DNA of 64,000 nt. It comes from Hymenoscyphus infarciens. Lineage: Eukaryota; Ascomycota; Leotiomycetes; Helotiales; Helotiaceae. The notes below the pieces were generated by a model that worked only from the letters and a program-made list of their open reading frames with translations, was not told the DNA's origin and searched no databases. Shown here piece after piece: positions 1 through 10,469 of this stretch (the stretch's first letter is position 1; each line of letters starts with the position of its first letter). The translations under genes and the position numbers were made by a program. Where the stretch lies: the NCBI GenBank assembly GCA_001414345.1, contig LLCB01000254.1, positions 62,001 to 126,000 on the forward strand, in the 5' to 3' direction.

Positions 1-1449
1 GGGACCTGGTCGAACTTTGCAGCGTGCGTAGTATTGACATGGACAAGAAAGGTGCAAAATATCAACACCAGCCGACTCTTTCCCAGCTTCGGATTGTTGT
101 GACTGTTCAATCATGTCGAAGACCGGCTTTTGATGGCATATGGCACCGGGAAAGTTTTTGCGCCAACTAGCACATGCTGATTCATCAAAGTCGACACCCC
201 ATTTGATAACGAGACCTGCTTGAGCAGCCCCGCGAGTCGTTCCTCCAGAGCCGCAAAATGCATCACCGTAGGTCAATGGTTGTCCCAGAGTTCTGTTGAT
301 TCGCTTCTCTGGTTCTGGAATTTGGGCTCGAGGAGCTGGAACCGACCCTATATCAGGAAATTCGTCATGAAGAACGGCCCCGTGCTTTCTGGTACCAAAT
401 AGACCTCCATTGCTTGACCGGATGGGAATTTGTGGGGGTGAGCCTCTGTTCAAGTCGATATCACCCAGAGTGTTTCTCAAACTGTCGACTCTCTCGGGAC
501 TGTGCTTCTTGTTGGAAGCTGTATCTTGGCTGGACGAAACTCTTCGTTTTCGCTTGTTGGGTGACACCTCAACCACTTGGTCTTCCTCCGGAGATCTTGG
601 TTCTTCCTTGGCAGTTCCCTCTCTCCAATTGTTGAACTGAATGGCGTCATGAACTCGAAGAGAAGGATCCAGAACATCGCCACCTAGACGCTCCAAGGAA
701 TTGTTCCTCCATTGGAATTTTGTTTCCGTTGCCGAGATGATATCTGTAAAACACCATCTGGCCACCAATGGTGCATCATTTCTGATTTTCTCCTGGGTAT
801 TTTCCATCATTTCCTCGGCGTTCAACTTGTTTCCCTTGTCGTCGGTCCGGACGTTGAATTCGCTTTTGTCCCAGCATCTCAACTCGACGTCACTCTCGTC
901 AAAGAACCGATTGGTTTGGATTAACTTTCTGATCTTCTTGATCTGTAGCTTCTCGATGCCGTCCTCCATTTTTACCAGGGGAACCTCGGTAATTCTTTCA
1001 ATAGCCGGATGATCAATGTCCACCTCTTTGATGAAGCAAACTTCATTCATCTTTTTCGGTAGCAGTCCCCCCATCAGCGAGTTTCTCCGCAGTAAATGAC
1101 CACGTAGAAAGACCTCCCAGGTGAGAGTGCTTTGCAAAACCCGTGTGATCTTGAGGAAATCGCCAGATAACAATTCCACGGTCTTGTTGCTTGTCAAGTA
1201 GCCTTGGTCGACTCTCTTTCCCGGGATGACCATGAAGTGATGTTCGATCTCTGGTGTTCGAGTTTCGAAATTTCCAGGTTTGCTGCGACGTGGTGCTCGC
1301 TCGTTACCTGCTTGGTCTTGGGCGGGTACATCATCCTCATCAGTTAGATCGAGAATTTCAATGAGCTTGAGATAATCGTCGTCTTCAGCCTGGGCTCGCT
1401 GTTCTTCATCGTCGTCATCATCGATCCAGATAGAGATGCGATCCGACAT
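1..1449 (-). CDS. BAH plus C5-cytosine DNA methyltransferase, RID-like (partial, runs off the left edge)
   Basis: An uninterrupted 483-codon frame begins at the ATG at 1449 and reads through base 1 without a stop, so the 3' part lies outside the window. The first ~55 residues are acidic. A BAH-like region follows (about residues 60-190, including an LLPKKMNEVCFIKEVD stretch), then a basic KRKRR patch near 310. The catalytic domain opens with motif I (GDAFCGSGGTTRGAAQAG, from about residue 395) and reaches motif IV near 468-472, SCPCQ, where the Cys before Gln is the expected nucleophile. Family knowledge: DNMT-type enzymes transfer methyl from SAM to cytosine; the RID/Masc1 class is needed for RIP. 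The single BAH and the position of motif I (about residue 395) fit RID better than Dim-2. Motif IV usually reads PPCQ, so the Cys replacing the first Pro is unusual. Motifs VI-X, which would settle the class, are not in view. Confidence 0.82.
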   Translation of the reverse strand, partial: MSDRISIWIDDDDDEEQRAQAEDDDYLKLIEILDLTDEDDVPAQDQAGNERAPRRSKPGNFETRTPEIEHHFMVIPGKRVDQGYLTSNKTVELLSGDFLKITRVLQSTLTWEVFLRGHLLRRNSLMGGLLPKKMNEVCFIKEVDIDHPAIERITEVPLVKMEDGIEKLQIKKIRKLIQTNRFFDESDVELRCWDKSEFNVRTDDKGNKLNAEEMMENTQEKIRNDAPLVARWCFTDIISATETKFQWRNNSLERLGGDVLDPSLRVHDAIQFNNWREGTAKEEPRSPEEDQVVEVSPNKRKRRVSSSQDTASNKKHSPERVDSLRNTLGDIDLNRGSPPQIPIRSSNGGLFGTRKHGAVLHDEFPDIGSVPAPRAQIPEPEKRINRTLGQPLTYGDAFCGSGGTTRGAAQAGLVIKWGVDFDESACASWRKNFPGAICHQKPVFDMIEQSQQSEAGKESAGVDILHLSCPCQYYARCKVRPGP

Positions 1450-2474
1450 GATGGAAGCTAGCAATGGTCAGAGATCGCTGATTCAAAGTATGAAGGTGAG
1501 ACTTGAATAGGGAACGATAGCGGGGCCCGATAATGGATGCCGACTAAGCTTGTGGGACGAAATGAAAGCGTGGGTAAGTGAGGAAAGGTTTGACCTTCGA
1601 AGAGACGGAGTCAAGCCTCGATCTATCGATCTTGCAATCTTTCGATAGATCGAGTCTCACAAGAGAAGAGTGCGAAGCGGAATGTGAACCTACTTGGAAT
1701 CTGGCAGTGCGGTGTCACCACTTGAGTTGCCTCAACTTCCGCAATTTTTGGTGGAGAGAAAAGCTGCCTAGAAGATTGAGTGTCAGTCCCAAGCGGTGCC
1801 TGTGGCGCCCAGAGGAAAGGGCGTACCTTATATCAAGGCCATACAAAGCCAATCAATGCGGCGGAGGAAGATTGGCGGAGAGTGACAAGATGCTGAGAAG
1901 TTTGTGGGTTGTTGAAGGGTTGACGGAAGTCAAAATTGTTTCTGGTGTGAGTGAGTGCAAAGGGGAATCACGCCCTCACTCCAACCCTGCTTTAACACTG
2001 GCGTTGAAGTGAAAGTAAGGAAGAAGGTATCTTCCAATCCTGACGGCGATAGCCTCCTTAAATTTAGCCCTAATGAGTGGGGCCGTTGTGCTAGCGTGCA
2101 AAGAGTGGGCTAAAGTGGAGCCTTCAGGAGATGAGGCTGTTGAGCAATCCAATTCTACCTATAACTGACATCTCTAGCGGTGTAACACCTCCCAGCGGTG
2201 AGTTTCGAAGGGTTATTAGCTTGGAGACAACTTAAGCTTTGAAGGGAGAAGGAAGGCCTGGATGCCAATCAAGAAGATCTAAGAAATCTCTTCATCAGCT
2301 ATTGCAAACGGAACTTCAAGCCTTGAACATGATTGGACAACTAATTAGGCGCCACCCAATTGTCCCTTGAAACAAGAAACAAGCTGTTCACAGGAAGGTA
2401 TTTGAAGAAACTTCTCCGTTGAAGTCAAAGGAAAACAAGAAAGAAGCTCATTGATAGAGAGATTCCTCTGTTCC
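1450..2474. other. intergenic, upstream of the methyltransferase
   Basis: No gene is supported here. An open frame at 1578-2012 (+) has no recognisable domain and lies in the presumed promoter of the divergent methyltransferase gene. Near 1617-1655 there is an imperfect inverted pair around ATCGATC/GATCGA words (cctcgatctatcgatctt and tcgatagatcgagt), which could form a short hairpin. Confidence 0.5.
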
Positions 2475-3305
2475 TTATAACCCCTTCACGTTTGAAAATT
2501 GCATTTCAAATTCTGTTGACTTCTGGGCATTGCTAGAATCCACAACATGAAGGTTGCTGACCTGCAAAAGCACAGTTTTCTTTATCTCTTTCTCTGCCTC
2601 TTCTTCGTTGACAACTCTCAAATTTCTTCGATTACCTGATGTGTGAAATGAGGTATCACAAAGGGGGGAGCCACGAGGCCCAGTACCCGATTGGCGGCTG
2701 TTTGCATGGCTCCATTCTCCAAGCCAGTGGTCGAGACCTGACAACGGGTTTATGGAGACCATGTAGTGTAACCGTACCTCGGTAGCCACGGAAAAAGATT
2801 GTTTGTTGCCTCTTACTGACTTAACCTTGTAAGGGGCGATAGTTCCAAAGAAGAAACCCGACTTAATAGTCCTTTGGGATAATTTAACTGGATTTCCCCA
2901 GACAATTGGAACAATGAGGGCTCGCCTAAATTGTTTACTGCCACTTTCCATGACCCTCGTGAGGGAGGTCGTGCTATTTGAACTGTGTACTTGTCCCGTT
3001 TTAGGAGGAGCATTGGATTTCCACACTGGCAGGCAGGCTATCCATGAAAAACGACTAGGAAACTCTTGGAGTTGGAAATATGACATCTGAATTGCGAGGT
3101 TGTTCTGACGTTGAAACCTCTCGCCTAGATCGGCGGCGGTCGGGTGTTGCAGACGCATCCTCGGCAGCGACTTCGGGACCCCGGAATATTGTGGAACCGG
3201 CGCTAACAGCCGCGAACCAAAAAATTTAGACAAACCCGAATCTTCGCAAAAGGGTGGGATACTTTTCCCAAAAAGAAGAATGTCTTCAACGTCAATCCTC
3301 CCCAT
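2475..3305 (-). CDS. uncharacterised 276-codon ORF (doubtful)
   Basis: A single open frame of 276 codons is divergent from the purine gene, with its start about 390 bp upstream of that gene's ATG. No domain, signal peptide or membrane segment is recognised. Composition is Ser/Asn-rich with a charged EEEAEKEIKK stretch near the C-terminus. Part of it overlaps what should be the promoter of the housekeeping neighbour, so it may be a chance frame. No intron signals were needed. Listed because its length is above the background of spurious frames. Confidence 0.22.
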   Translation of the reverse strand: MGRIDVEDILLFGKSIPPFCEDSGLSKFFGSRLLAPVPQYSGVPKSLPRMRLQHPTAADLGERFQRQNNLAIQMSYFQLQEFPSRFSWIACLPVWKSNAPPKTGQVHSSNSTTSLTRVMESGSKQFRRALIVPIVWGNPVKLSQRTIKSGFFFGTIAPYKVKSVRGNKQSFSVATEVRLHYMVSINPLSGLDHWLGEWSHANSRQSGTGPRGSPLCDTSFHTSGNRRNLRVVNEEEAEKEIKKTVLLQVSNLHVVDSSNAQKSTEFEMQFSNVKGL

Positions 3306-3468
3306 TGCTCCCCTCCCTCATAACCTTCGACTCAAGCCCAGGCTGAGATCAAGGTCCCACCCGTTGGATCGATAGCATAGCACCATTTGGATTATTTGCG
3401 ACTCGAATTCCCCTCGTTCCGAATCCTCGAATACCCCTCTCTTCTTGCAAGACCGCACTGTACAACAG

Positions 3469-3663
3469 GTATGCGACTCCTCCCTCCTTCTGCTGTTGTC
3501 TATCTAGACTCTGCGACTCCCTGACGGTTATGATGATCGAAAAATTTCAAGATGTTAGACTTCCTATACATACTGAGGATGCAAATTCAAACCTGAACCA
3601 TCATTTTTTTCTACCCTGCTTTGACACCATTGCAATTCATTGTGCAAGCTAACGACTCCAAAG
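3469..3663 (+). promoter_or_regulatory. probable 5'UTR intron and leader of the amidophosphoribosyltransferase gene
   Basis: GTATGC at 3469 follows CAACAG. A strong branch-point-like GCTAACGAC at ~3648-3656 is followed by AAAG ending at 3663, giving a 195-bp intron that would end 33 bases before the start codon. Splicing it out also removes the upstream ATG at 3640, which would otherwise add 19 residues before the catalytic Cys. This is inferred from splice signals only. Confidence 0.45.
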
Positions 3664-3696
3664 CAAAACACCTCACGCAGAACTCAATCTGCAGAG

Positions 3697-5545
3697 ATGT
3701 GCGGCATCCTAGGACTCATTCTGGGCGACACCCGAGACCCTACCTGTACCGCTGCGGCCTACGACCTCCACGATGCACTATACTATCTCCAACACAGAGG
3801 ACAAGACGCGTGTGGAATCGCGACTTGCGCTTCGGGCGGAAGAATCTATCAATGCAAGGGAAATGGCATGGCTGCAAAGGTCTTCGGTGATGGATCTCGA
3901 GTCCAAGACCTGCCCGGTTTCATGGGTTTAGGTCACTTGCGATATCCAACAGCCGGCAGCAGTGCGAGCGCCGAGGCACAACCTTTCTATGTCAACAGTC
4001 CCTATGGCATCACATTCGCCCACAACGGAAACTTGATCAATGCCGAGGATCTCCGCAAATACTTGGATCAAGAGGCACACCGACACATCAACACGGATAG
4101 CGACAGCGAACTGATGTTGAACATTTTTGCGAACGAGCTCAACGAGACTGGAAAGGCTCGTGTCAACAAAGAGGATTTGTTCAGAAGTTTGGAACGAATG
4201 TACGAGAAGTGCGTTGGTGGTTGGGCTTGCACCGCAATGCTGGCTGGATTTGGAATCATTGGATTCCGTGATCCACATGGTATTCGCCCGCTTGTTATTG
4301 GAGAGCGCCCCTCTGCAACTCTCCCTGGCGCTACAGATTATATGCTTGCCTCTGAATCGGTCGCTCTTCGTCAATTAGGCTTTGAGAACTTCAAGGATAT
4401 CCTTCCTGGACAGGCTGTTGTCATTAAGAAGTCTGCCGATGGCAAGTTCTTCAAGCCGGATTATCACCAAGTCGTACCAATGAAGTCATACTCTCCTGAT
4501 ATTTTCGAATACGTTTATTTCGCTCGCCCTGACACGATCATTGACGGTATCAGCGTCCAGGCTAGCAGAATGACCATGGGCGACAAATTGGCCGACACTA
4601 TCGTTAAGATTCTGGGTGCTGAAGCTATCAAGGAGATTGACGTTGTCATCCCCATCCCTGAAACATCGAATACATCCGCAGCAAGTCTCGCTGAGCGACT
4701 CAAGATTAAATATTCTCAGGGTTTCGTCAAGAACCGTTACGTCTTCCGTACTTTCATCATGCCTGGCCAGGGTGCTCGTCAAAAGTCAGTTCGCCGAAAG
4801 CTCAGCGCCATCCCATCGGAGTTTGCGGGAAAGTGCGTCTTACTTGTTGATGATAGTATTGTCCGAGGAACAACCAGTCGAGAAATTGTTAGCATGGCGA
4901 GAGAAGCTGGTGCCAAGAAAGTCATCTTTGCATCTAGCTCTCCTCCCATCACACATGCTCATATCTATGGTATTGATCTTGCTGATCCAAAAGAGCTTGT
5001 AGCCCACAACAGAGACAGACATGATATCGCAAGACATATTGGTGCCGAAGAAGTTATCTATCAATCTCTTTCAGATCTCAAACTCTCGTGCGCAGAGCAC
5101 TCGCCGCGAGGACTTTCACAGGAATTCGAGGTTGGTGTTTTTTGTGGCAAGTACGTTACTCCAGTTACCGATGGTTACTTTGAACACCTCGAGAAGCTCC
5201 GTGGAGAGAGTAAGAAGCTCAAGGTTTTGGAAGGCGCCAAGGAGATGCTCATCAATGGCAATGCTGGGGAGAAGGAACTTGACTTGATCACGCACGGTGT
5301 TGCAGTTGATGATCATGGACAAGTCGTTCCTGATATTCCAGGTGCTGTCAATGGAAACGGAGCTGATATGAATGGAAATGCACGACGTAAGAGGGAGCGT
5401 GATTCTTCCATCACTCCTCCTGTTAGAGATCGTCATGATATTAGGTATGTACACACCATTCACTTCATCCCACTGCAAAGGGCAAATTCTAATAAAACGT
5501 AGTCTCCATAACTTTGCAACCGAGCCTCAAAGAGGTTATGAATGA
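3697..5545 (+). CDS. ADE4: amidophosphoribosyltransferase (glutamine PRPP amidotransferase)
   Basis: Catalyses the first committed step of purine synthesis: PRPP plus glutamine gives phosphoribosylamine; cytosolic. CDS is join(3697..5444, 5503..5545), 596 residues. I chose the ATG at 3697 because the protein then starts MCGILG, exposing Cys2 as the N-terminal nucleophile of the Ntn glutaminase domain; an in-frame ATG at 3640 would bury it. Visible motifs: [26 protein letters not shown] in the glutaminase half, and the PRPP loop [16 protein letters not shown] near residue 384 in the phosphoribosyltransferase half. The 58-bp intron (GTATGT...TTCTAATA...GTAG) near the 3' end replaces a read-through tail with [16 protein letters not shown]. 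Length and motifs fit an intact enzyme of the fungal ADE4 family. The C-terminal ~60 residues before the intron are low-complexity and charged. Confidence 0.96.
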
Positions 5546-8500
5546 ATATGAAATCAATGTGTTAAAATTACGGCGTACAATTGGGCTTGGCTTGTAATCT
5601 GGTAGGACTCGTTTTTTTTAATGGGTGGCGTTAATTGAAAGATTTAGTTTTAGCTATATCTAGGTACATACTTTGATTAACCAATGCATAAATCGTTGAA
5701 TCAAAATTGGGTGTTTAGTCAGGTACGAACCTAAAGTATTCACTGCTACTGTGTATGTTCACCGCTAGCTAGATTGCTTTTACGATGTTTCATTTTATTG
5801 CGGAAGTTTTCATGTTGTTTTTCATCTTATGATTGATTATATGTCAAGAGCTTTGGATTGGTAGGTAAATGTCAGCGGAGTTGTAGGATTTAAAAGATAT
5901 AAAGAATGATTATTCCTATGTCTTATCCCACAACCCTTGGCTCTCTCGTCAAAATAGCACTCCTGTTCGTTCCCCCAACATACGTCTTATAATCTGGAAC
6001 ACCGGCTGTGGTAGATTTCGCGGATTCCAGCATACAAATCACATTCCTTACTTATCAGAAAGGTTAAAGGGAAAGAACCTCGACATATCACAACCAAGGT
6101 GTCGCGGGAGGATATGAGAAACAGCATTTCTTAAATTCTAAGAATAAGAGCGTGTTGTCTTTCTTTCTTTCTTCTTCTTCTTCTTCTTCTTCTTCTTCTT
6201 CTTGTATTTTTGCGGCTTTAAGAGGAGTGAGTGGTACAAAATAATCCATGAGCTCGGATATACTATTTTTGCGTAAGATCTTTGGGACTTCAGTGCTTAT
6301 CCACAGCAAAATTAGGTGCCGTCTTCAGGCGTCCAAAGGAACAGACCACTCCAAAGTTGTGCAATGTGGAGTCAAACAAGGTAGTAAAAATATAACAAAA
6401 TTTTTGATCGATTCCTGAAAGTATCAGTAGCAAGCCGCTCAGTAGCAGTAGATGTCTTATATTTGTGGTTGTTGTTTAATTTGAGTATTAATATTGCCGT
6501 ATTCTGCTGGATTGGTATGCGACGCCCGCCTGCTGTTGACTCGTGAAGATCCCGAAGCTTAGACAGCCTACGCCTAGTAAGATTCAGGTGATGTTTTCAG
6601 CTAAGTATTATATGATTTCACTTAGGTATTGTTTTGTTGCGGACGGAAAATTTCACTCAACCCCCTCATTCCCAAAACTATAACAACACCCATGTTACAA
6701 AGAGTCGATGTGAAGTGCTTGAGTACTCTCTTGAAAGAACATCTAGTAAATGAATAATGTATTCATATATTGAAAAATAGAACTTCATAGTTCTTATTAA
6801 TGGCGGCGGATAGAACGCGCCCACGTACTCAAATGACGACATCCCAAGGTCTACAATTCTAAGATTCATCATACTATTGTAGAAAGAAAACTGGAGAGAA
6901 GAGAAGACTAAGCTGTAGTCATACCCTTACTACACCTCACATACCCTTGTTTCAATAAGGTGAGCGAAAACTTCAAGAAAAACCACCATTCTCTTCAACA
7001 ACGCATTCCATAGAAGAAAACTAGAATTCTTAAAAGAACTTATTAAAGTTTCAAACCTGTAAAACTACTCTTTTACAATTTTATACCTTTGTAAAAACCT
7101 CTAAATAATATTGATTTCTGACCGAAGAAAAACACCCGAAAGGAGACAGACAGAACATGCCAGACTTGCTGTGTTTTTTCAATGTTGTCGCATTGGTTGT
7201 TGCAAATTATACGCGTTCATCCCCTCATTCTTCAACTTGTCCTTTCAGCCGGAGCAGATCCAAATCTACGCTATTCCTCCTTTCAGAAACATGAGAGAAT
7301 TGAACGAAATGGGTGGAGTTTCGGCACTTTCACTCCATTACTGTCTCAACTTCAAATAGTTAAGACAGTAGGTAGCTTTAGGGAAGGCGCGGGGGAGTTA
7401 ATTTTGGGAGTGAAAAGGAAGAGAGCCAATGATTTTCCACCATTCGTTCTCAAATTGAAATCTACTTCGAGTTCTAAGAGAAAGCAATTCCCCTTCGGCT
7501 TACTGTGAAATATGATTTCCATCTCCATAGTTTCCAATTTAGCAGGCTTCTAACGGATGGGAAGTCGCGATTTGAAAGGGTCTAGTGACACCCCGAATCC
7601 TTGTGAGCGGATGACTTGATGTTGCTTTTTACAAATGCTTTGGGAGAAGAGATATGAGTTTCATCGTTCTTTCTTTAAAATGTCTGACTGCGAAGAAAAT
7701 GCCATGAGTATTCAATTTATACTAAGTAATTGTATAAGTTAGTACAAGATAGATTTTACTTAGCCAAAAACAGTCTGCTGTGCTGGAATCCATAGAGTCC
7801 GATGTGCGCGCGGAGAGCAACGGTCTCGGTGCCAGTGGCCGTTTCTTAGATACGGCAGCTCGGACAAAGTAGATTCCTTTTCTGTTCTCTCATAGTCGGC
7901 AATACGATCAAGGGTATTATTTTGAGTTCGTCAGTAGTGGTTGTGCTTCCTTCTGCTGTTGTGAGTGTTTTGATGATGTAAAAGTCGTCTTATTTTGTAG
8001 GTTTTGTTTTCCGTTGACAAGATTCTGTGCACAAATAAGTTTGATTTTACAAGTAAAGAAGACCGTGAAGTGATACTCACGAGGAAGCACCACGTGTAAA
8101 CATAGGGTGTATCACATATTGACGAGAGTGTTTAATCGGCAACATGCTGTGCTTCGCTCATGGGTAGATCTGATTCCCCATCCCTTCTAGGCGAACAATA
8201 TGATACTTGATGAAGGGAATCTTGGTTTTGGACAATGGTTTCAGAGTCGAATGAGTGGTTGTCGATGCTACCAGATTTGGATCCAGAAGCCACTTAGCTG
8301 AATTACTTTCAGGGTTCTATTATACTTCGCACTTCTTAGTCGCCGGACTACTATTTTAAATAAGTTCTTCTAAGTTTTGTCACATTTCGCACTTCTCAAT
8401 TGTGGAGGTGTAGTTCTTACTCATCCTTGATTTTACGTACACTTCGCAATTTCAAAGAGAGATGTTAAGTAACATTAGATTCTACAGGTCTGCTGAGAAA

Positions 8501-8700
8501 AATCTTTGCTTAGTACATCATCCTAAATGACAAATAACTAAAATGTTAATCGCATATCTTAAATCTCAAATTTTCAAAAAAGATGCAAGTTCTCTCTCGA
8601 GATTTACGTTGCTCTCATTGCTCGTGTGCTCCTATCACTCTCTATTCCATTCTAGTCAATGATCAAGGACGCTGTCCTTGATCTTGTGTGAAAGAGGACA
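5546..8700. other. gene-free stretch downstream of ADE4
   Basis: Only short frames with no recognisable products. It holds the 3' flank of ADE4, a TTC microsatellite, and from about 8310 three short echoes of an ACTTCGCACTTCT-like word (near 8325, 8387 and 8440). Composition becomes more AT-rich toward the right. Confidence 0.6.
6158..6203. repeat. TTTC/TTC microsatellite
   Basis: A short run of TTTC units passes into about eleven TTC units, giving a pyrimidine-only tract on the plus strand. It lies in non-coding DNA; the opposite strand reads as a poly-Glu frame that is not evidence of a gene. Confidence 0.9.
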
Positions 8701-8713
8701 AGTAAGAACGAGT

Positions 8714-9245
8714 GTTTTAGAACTAAAGGAATCCCAATTTCTAATAGAAAAGATAAAAGTCTAAGAGAGTTTCTTGAAATTATCTTTGGTAATTAGAAGA
8801 CAACATTCACCATACATGGTAACGTTCGATATGTGTTGTTTAGTCTTTTCGGTTATAAGATGAATCTACCTTCAAGGGGCTCTTAATAAATATTTTAGAT
8901 CAAAAAGAACATTAACATCCGAGAAAAGGTCCAAAGTTTGAAAAGATTCCTCGAGATTATCCGTATGAATCGAAAGAAAACAGCCAACTTCAGTTTTAAC
9001 GTTCGGTGGATGGTGTTCACTAACTCCCGTTTATAAGAAGGTTAACGTTCGTGGGAATCTAGAAGAATATTTTAGAGCTAAACGAATCTTAACATCCAAT
9101 AGGAGATACAAAGTTCGATACGAGTTCTTGAAATTATCTTTATTAAACAGAAGACAACGTCGGATAGAATATACAGAGTTCGAAGAATATTCCTTGGAAG
9201 GGTCTTCAAAAATTCAATATAAGTCCCTGCGTTGGATAAGTAATG
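8714..9245 (+). repeat. degenerate tandem repeat, ~178-bp unit, three copies
   Basis: Units start at an ATTTTAG-like word at 8714, 8892 and 9069 (spacings 178 and 177). Each continues with a purine-rich segment, then (n)TTCTTGAAATTATCTTT-like and AGAAGACAAC-like words, then TAACGTTCG and a TTATAAGA segment before the next unit. The third unit is incomplete at its right side. Copies differ strongly, so this is an old array. No coding frame spans it. Confidence 0.65.
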
Positions 9246-9467
9246 TTCAGGAGCTGTCCTTGCTGATAAAAAAGGCAGTAAGTTCCATCTGGAATACGTC
9301 TAAGGGTTAGCTGATACCCCGAGAAGCGGTTGCTTGAAGCGTTGAAAACTATATGTAATCTAAGAATCAGGCCCATTTTTGCTACTTCTCTGTGGGAGAG
9401 TCAAGTGCAGGAAATTTACATAATTTACATAAATTTCTATGAAATTTTCATAGTGCGATCAGAATAT

Positions 9468-9533
9468 AGAGTGGCAAAAGTGAAGTCGACAGGGGTATAA
9501 ACTCTATTTTCCGTATTGATTCACTACAACCAC
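9468..9533 (+). repeat. 66-bp direct repeat, left copy
   Basis: Matches the right copy at 12105-12170 at 59 of 66 positions, same orientation, no gaps. Four of the seven differences are C-to-T or G-to-A in this left copy relative to the right copy, as RIP would give. The two copies bracket about 2.6 kb that includes the AT-rich block. Confidence 0.9.
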
Positions 9534-10313
9534 TTTAAGTCTATCTCAAGTGGCTTCAATCTTTTGGAATCTATGGTAAAGAACTACAATCACAGTTAAC
9601 AAAAGGAGAGTCACACTCCTCTCAGCATGACATACAGTGCTTGAGGTTTCTGTTTCTTAGAAGCAAACCTGGAATACTCACAGACCACCTACGTCATATT
9701 GCCACAGCTCTCCTAGCATCATCTGAACTTCTGAAGCATTCACTTGTTTTGCGTTTTCTTTGGCCTTCTCAGTCATCAAGCTGCTCACATCACAAGCAGA
9801 CTGATTACAAGCAGATTCAAAGAGCTACATATACCTAGTACTAAGATAAAAAAGAATGTTTTTCATTTAATATATACTATTATTCTCTTATCTAATTCTC
9901 ATAATTCACAGTTCTCAAAAGAACATCTCAAGCCTAAAAGAACTCTCTTTTACAACAACGAATTATTCTAAATAGTTAGGTATTTTGAAAAATCTCACAA
10001 AGAACTCTATCCTCCTAGTTATTTGCTATAACCCCGACCTATAAGACCAACTTAAGAGGAACCTTATGTATTAAATCTATACTTGATTATAAATATCCTC
10101 TAACCTATAACCTACGACAATAATATACCAAAGAAACCAGAAGATTTTTAACTTAGTCCAAGAAGCTGCTTCAAGGCTAGATAAGAGATTGTTCCTAAAT
10201 TACTGAATATTCACCTAAATACCACTTCTAGTACTCCTACTATCTCTCTTTGTAGAACACCACTATTGTGTTTATGTCTCCTCCTATCAACAATTTCACA
10301 ATAGCTGCTCCCT

Positions 10314-10436
10314 ATGGTACGAGACGACTTTGATTACGAAGACGAAGCTGAGCTTAATGCGGCACTCCTCGTATGTTTGTATAGTGCGGCAGAAGACGTA
10401 GAAGCGCCGAACTTTTGGAATTGTCATCGCTATTGA
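10314..10436 (+). other. 41-codon acidic relic frame inside the AT-rich flank
   Basis: From the ATG at 10314, MVRDDFDYEDEAELNAALL and so on reads to a TGA at 10434. This island has ordinary GC content and a coding-like acidic composition, although the sequence on both sides is AT-rich. It may be a remnant of a gene or transposon ORF that was only partly mutated. No family is recognised. Confidence 0.25.
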
Positions 10437-10469
10437 GATATATGAAAAGAGCGCACTAGGTGGTTACTA

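Noticed and set aside
1578..2012. 144-codon plus-strand frame
   Set aside because: No domain, unremarkable composition, and it overlaps the promoter region of the divergent methyltransferase.
3640..3696. Upstream start of the amidophosphoribosyltransferase
   Set aside because: It would bury the catalytic N-terminal Cys, and it lies within a probable 5'UTR intron.
3928..5478. Several minus-strand frames of 60-150 codons across the purine gene
   Set aside because: They lie wholly inside an unambiguous enzyme-coding frame on the other strand and show no domain; they are shadows of codon usage.
6088..6309. Poly-Glu minus-strand ORF
   Set aside because: Produced by the TTC microsatellite read in reverse.
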